From: Gemmata sp.
GTDB taxonomy: Bacteria; Planctomycetota; Planctomycetia; Gemmatales; Gemmataceae
NCBI GenBank assembly: GCA_025055115.1
Contig: JANWYJ010000092.1
Location: 1 to 35,299 of the forward strand
Length of the DNA stretch: 35,299 nt
Reading direction: 5' to 3'
Position numbers and translations under genes: made by a program
In this document: piece by piece, positions 32,214 to 35,299 of the stretch
Numbering within the stretch: position 1 is the first letter of the stretch
Layout: every line of letters starts with the position of its first letter
The notes under the pieces: model-generated
Seen by the model: the letters and a program-made list of their open reading frames with translations, nothing else
Database searches by the model: none
Told to the model about the DNA's origin: nothing

Positions 32214-32620
32214 CCCCCTTCCAAACCACCCGTCGCGTCGAATTTGGTGATACCGACATGGCCGGTATCATGCACTTTGCCAACTACTTCCGCTTCATGG
32301 AAGTCGCGGAGACGGATTTCCTCCGCAGCCGTGGGTTGAACGTCAGTTGGTATGCCGAAGGGATGAAATTCGGTTTTCCGCGGGTGGCCGCCAGTTGCGA
32401 TTTCCTCAAACCGGCCCGTTTTCAAGATGTGCTGACCATCACCGTCACCATCGAGAAACTGGGGACCAAATCCATCACCTACCGGCATGAGTTCACCAAC
32501 CAACACGGCGAAACGGTCGCCGTGGGACGGATCACGGCGGTGCTGGTCCGCTCAATCGGTCCCGATCGTCTGGAATCGTTGGAAATCCCGGCTCAGATGC
32601 GCGCCCAACTCGAAGGTTGA
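32210..32620 (+). CDS. Acyl-CoA thioesterase, 4HBT/YbgC hotdog family
   Basis: 136 aa, single hotdog fold. RRVEFGDTDMAGIMHFANYFRFMEVAE carries the Asp of the 4-hydroxybenzoyl-CoA thioesterase/YbgC motif (DTDxxGxxxxxxY). The rest (ASCDFLKPARFQDVLTI, TVAVGRITAVLV) fits the family sheet. Length is typical. Likely hydrolyses an acyl-CoA or acyl-ACP in the cytoplasm. Translationally coupled to the upstream glycosyltransferase (ATGA), 21 bp before the next gene. Confidence 0.88.
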   Translation: MTPFQTTRRVEFGDTDMAGIMHFANYFRFMEVAETDFLRSRGLNVSWYAEGMKFGFPRVAASCDFLKPARFQDVLTITVTIEKLGTKSITYRHEFTNQHGETVAVGRITAVLVRSIGPDRLESLEIPAQMRAQLEG

Positions 32621-32641
32621 ATCGCCGCGCCCCCCCACCCC

Positions 32642-33586
32642 ATGACCGAACACGAACCCTACTTAACGCAACTGACCAACCGACTGCTGGCAGGCATCGA
32701 ACGGCTACCTGCCGACGTCCGGAGCCGCCATACGCAGTATCTGCTGGCCGCCCAGAACCCCGACGGCGGCTTTTCCGGCCGCGAGGGCGGTTCGGACCTG
32801 TACTACACCGGCTTTGCCCTGCGGTCGTTGGCGATCTTACAAGCCCTGACACCCGACGTGTGCCAACAGGCGGGGCAATTCTTACAAACAGCGCTGACCG
32901 GTTCGGCCGGCGTCGTCGATTTCTTCTCGCTGATCATCAGCTGCTATTTGGTTCCTCTGGGAGGTGGGCCAGACCTGCTCGCCCATGCCCCTGCCGGCTG
33001 GCAAGACCGCGTCGCCGCCACACTCGAAAGCTTCCGCACTCCCGATGGCGGCTATGGCAAAACGCCTGGAGCCATCCACGGCAGCACCTACACAAGCTTC
33101 CTGGTGGCTTTGAGCCTGCAACTGTTGGGCCGCGACCTGCCACAACCGGAAAAACTCGCCGCCTTCGTGCAATCGCGGCGACGGCCCGATGGCGGTTATG
33201 TCGAAATCAGCGCCATGAAGCGCAGCGGCACCAATCCGACGGCCGCCGGCGTGGGACTTTTGCAAATGCTCGGTGGCCTCAGCGCTGAAGAAAAACAAAC
33301 CACAGCCGCGTTTCTCGCCGCGCTACGGTCGCCCCTCGAAGGCGGCCTGCGGGCCAACGATCGCATCCCGGCCGCCGATTTGCTGTCGACCTTCACCGGC
33401 AGTTGGACGCTCGACCAACTCGGCTGTGCCCACCAGCTCGACTGGGAGCAAGTGCAGAACTACGCGTATGAGTGCGAGCGGCCCATCGGCGGCTTCCGCG
33501 GCGGCTTGTGGGACGAACAGACCGATGTCGAATACACCTTCTACGGCTTGGGTGTATTAGCACTCGCCGCCTTGATGATGGATTGA
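32642..33586 (+). CDS. Prenyltransferase beta-subunit-like alpha-toroid protein
   Basis: 314 aa. Five or more repeats of the prenyltransferase/squalene-cyclase type, each with a G-G-[FY] turn: NPDGGFSGREGG, TPDGGYGKTPGA, RPDGGYVEIS, PLEGGLRAND and RPIGGFRGGLWDEQ. The order and length resemble the beta subunit of eukaryotic Rab geranylgeranyltransferase. In the region of the zinc ligands (D-x-C and a later H), this protein reads ADLLSTFTGSW and VEYTFYGLG: Asp may be kept, but Cys and His seem to be absent. No alpha-subunit gene is nearby. So it may bind an isoprenoid without transferring it, or use another chemistry. It lies 7 bp before an ABC ATPase gene; no Shine-Dalgarno seen. Confidence 0.85.
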   Translation: MTEHEPYLTQLTNRLLAGIERLPADVRSRHTQYLLAAQNPDGGFSGREGGSDLYYTGFALRSLAILQALTPDVCQQAGQFLQTALTGSAGVVDFFSLIISCYLVPLGGGPDLLAHAPAGWQDRVAATLESFRTPDGGYGKTPGAIHGSTYTSFLVALSLQLLGRDLPQPEKLAAFVQSRRRPDGGYVEISAMKRSGTNPTAAGVGLLQMLGGLSAEEKQTTAAFLAALRSPLEGGLRANDRIPAADLLSTFTGSWTLDQLGCAHQLDWEQVQNYAYECERPIGGFRGGLWDEQTDVEYTFYGLGVLALAALMMD

Positions 33587-33593
33587 CACTGCT

Positions 33594-34274
33594 ATGTCGC
33601 TGCTTGTGAATCAGGTCACCAAAGAATACCCCACCCGCGGACCAGCACCGCTGACGGTTCTGCGTGGCGTGAACCTCCAACTTGAACGCGGCGAGGCCGT
33701 GGCCATCATGGGGCCGAGTGGTTCAGGCAAAAGCACACTGCTGCACATCCTCGGCACCCTCGATCGCCCCACCCGCGGTACGGTCACGCTCGAAGGCATC
33801 AATCCCTTCCAGTTGCCGGAATCCGAACTGGCAGCTTTCCGCAACGCCCGGATTGGCTTCATCTTTCAAGACCATCACCTGCTCCCCCAATGCTCGGTGT
33901 TGGAGAATGTACTCATTCCCACACTCGTTAACCGCTCGACCCAACCGGCGGAAACAGAAGCCTACGCCCGCGATTTGCTGGCGCGGGTCGGTCTGGCCGC
34001 ACGGCTTGATCATCGCCCCGCTGAACTGTCGGGCGGCGAGCGACAACGCGTCGCCATCGCCCGGGCCTTGGTTCTCAAACCAATCCTTCTGCTGGCCGAT
34101 GAACCCACCGGCAATCTCGACCGCAGCAACGCCCAGGCGGTCGGCGAACTGCTGGTGCAACTGCAGGAACAAGAACGCAATATGCTGGTCGTCGTGACAC
34201 ACAGCAGCGAACTCGCCAAACTCTTTGCCCGCCGTTACGACATGAACGACGGTGTACTGGAAGCCCGAAAATAG
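33594..34274 (+). CDS. ABC transporter ATP-binding protein, LolD/MacB type
   Basis: 226 aa. Walker A GPSGSGKST at about residues 41-49, Q-loop FIFQDHHLLPQCSVLENV, signature LSGGERQRVAIARAL, Walker B ILLLADEPTGNLD, switch His in VVVTHSSEL. The LLPQ...LENV block and GNLD are typical of the LolD/FtsE/MacB subfamily that works with FtsX-like permeases. It is 7 bp behind the prenyltransferase-like gene and 27 bp before the permease. It may power lipoprotein or envelope-component extraction, or mechanotransmission as in MacB. Not given a symbol because several paralogues are usual. Confidence 0.93.
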   Translation: MSLLVNQVTKEYPTRGPAPLTVLRGVNLQLERGEAVAIMGPSGSGKSTLLHILGTLDRPTRGTVTLEGINPFQLPESELAAFRNARIGFIFQDHHLLPQCSVLENVLIPTLVNRSTQPAETEAYARDLLARVGLAARLDHRPAELSGGERQRVAIARALVLKPILLLADEPTGNLDRSNAQAVGELLVQLQEQERNMLVVVTHSSELAKLFARRYDMNDGVLEARK

Positions 34275-34301
34275 TTCCCGCCCCATTGCCGAGAGTGGTT
34301 C

Positions 34302-35299
34302 ATGCTCACGGTCTCAACCTTGCTTCGCCGCAATCTGGCGTATCATGTTCGCGGTCATGCCGCGGTGCTCCTGGGCGTCGCGGTCGGGGCGGCGGTCCTG
34401 ACTGGGGCGCTGCTGGTGGGCGATTCCCTGCGCGGCAGTTTGCGTCAGCGCATCCAGCGGCAGCTCCAAGGTATCGACGCCGTCGCCTTCCTGCCACGCC
34501 CGATTCGCCTGGAACGGCGCGACGACAACCGCCAACTGACCGACGGTCTGCCGGGCTTCGTCGCTCCAGTGTTGCTACTACCTGGTTCGCTGCAAGCCAC
34601 CTCTGATCCAGCCACCGCAGCCTACCTCGGACGTATCACGGTGTGGGGCGTGGATGCTCGTTTCCCCCCGCCGGGCCTGGCCGATGACGGGAATGTGGAT
34701 TGGAATAGCACCTCCCGGCAGATTGTACTTTCCCACCGTGTCGCGGAGAAACTCGGGGCCACCCCTGGGGCGAGCGTGCGCCTGGGTGTCGAGCGATTCT
34801 CCGACGTGCCGCGGTCATCGTCACTGGCCAAACGCAGTCTCGATGATGTGACGGCGACAGAAGAGTTTGCGGTCGTCGCGGTCTTACCACCCGATGCGCC
34901 GGCGAACGACTGGAACCTGACGCCCAACCCGGCAGCCCCGCTCAATGTCTTCGTTCCCCTGCGGGCACTGGCCCGCCTGGCCACCGGCCAAGCCACCCCA
35001 ACCGCCACCCTGCTGGTCGCCCGTGGCGCGTCCACCCCTGAACTCGATCACGCCCTGCGACCACGCCTGCGCATCGAGGACTACGGCCTGAAGATTCGTG
35101 AAATCGACTTCCAGCGGCGTTTCCAAAGCGGCGGTTATTTGAGCATCGAATCCACAGAGTTGATTCTGCCGCCGCGAATCGTGGCCGCGATTGAATCCGC
35201 AGCGCACCATCAGGGTTTGCGCGCCGAGCCGACGGTGATCTACGTCGCTGATGCCCTTAGCCAAGAGCCTCGGGAAATTCCCTACCCGGTGATCGCGGG
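34302..35299 (+). CDS. FtsX/MacB-type ABC permease, N-terminal part
   Basis: 332 residues visible, running off the right edge. After a short N-terminus (MLTVSTLLRRNLAYHVRGH) comes a single transmembrane helix AAVLLGVAVGAAVLTGALLVG. A large extracytoplasmic domain follows, with beta-type segments (IVLSHRVAEKLGATPGASVRL, LNVFVPLRALARL), as in MacB/LolE-like permeases. The remaining membrane helices must lie beyond the window. GAGAG lies about 7 nt before ATG 34302. It forms a transporter with the ATPase just upstream. The substrate is unknown; the long periplasmic domain suggests lipoprotein, lipid or peptide handling. Confidence 0.85.
   Translation, partial: MLTVSTLLRRNLAYHVRGHAAVLLGVAVGAAVLTGALLVGDSLRGSLRQRIQRQLQGIDAVAFLPRPIRLERRDDNRQLTDGLPGFVAPVLLLPGSLQATSDPATAAYLGRITVWGVDARFPPPGLADDGNVDWNSTSRQIVLSHRVAEKLGATPGASVRLGVERFSDVPRSSSLAKRSLDDVTATEEFAVVAVLPPDAPANDWNLTPNPAAPLNVFVPLRALARLATGQATPTATLLVARGASTPELDHALRPRLRIEDYGLKIREIDFQRRFQSGGYLSIESTELILPPRIVAAIESAAHHQGLRAEPTVIYVADALSQEPREIPYPVIA

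Overview
The window reads as chromosomal DNA of a planctomycete, most likely of the Gemmata/Gemmatales type. This is inferred from gene content, not from a marker gene. Supporting signs are: high GC with many short runs of C or G; a DUF1559 protein with a type IV pilin-like N-terminus and a C-terminal H-x9-DG motif, paired with a small carboxypeptidase-regulatory-like lipoprotein; a DUF1080 secreted protein; a Tat-exported Gfo/Idh/MocA oxidoreductase; and a Gram-negative LPS core operon. No rRNA, tRNA, CRISPR, IS element or phage module was recognised.

Layout. 1-3135 (minus): tyrA followed by a PurS-PurL fusion that runs off the left edge. 3285-3947 (plus): DUF1080 protein, then a 3 x 35-bp tandem repeat. 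4240-9280 (minus): a zinc-ribbon membrane protein, an 86-aa conserved-looking hypothetical, larE, a small membrane protein, a lipoprotein, and a DUF1559 gene broken by a 26-bp tandem duplication. 9670-10449 (minus): an HTH-like protein behind a near-consensus promoter. 10450-10960: a gene-poor gap with a minisatellite and two outward-facing promoters.

10961-18274 (plus): a compact LPS operon lpxK-hldE-waaF-(double kinase-fold protein)-waaP-like-waaG-like. It would supply lipid A 4'-phosphorylation, ADP-heptose, heptose transfer, core phosphorylation and a further sugar. 18444-24347 (plus): a thiO-like oxidase, two different membrane-anchored dynamin-like GTPases and a CHAD-domain protein, tightly packed. 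This is the least explained module here. 24348-25308 is mostly repeats plus one short proline-rich lipoprotein gene. 25309-28949 (minus): lipB-lipA-(lipoyl-like domain without the lysine)-tmk-holB, with overlaps or short gaps. 29165-30481 (plus): Gfo/Idh oxidoreductase and a terminator-like hairpin. 30906-35299 (plus): glycosyltransferase, hotdog thioesterase, a protein prenyltransferase-beta-like repeat protein, an ABC ATPase of LolD/MacB type and its permease, which is cut by the right edge.

Two features recur through the window. First, fresh-looking short direct duplications (9-100 bp) sit in many gaps and at gene ends, and one has broken a gene. Second, three genes (tyrA, larE, thiO) have a -10-like hexamer only 6-7 nt before the start codon, which would suit leaderless transcripts. 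All functions are from reading translations by eye and from memory of the families; no search was run.
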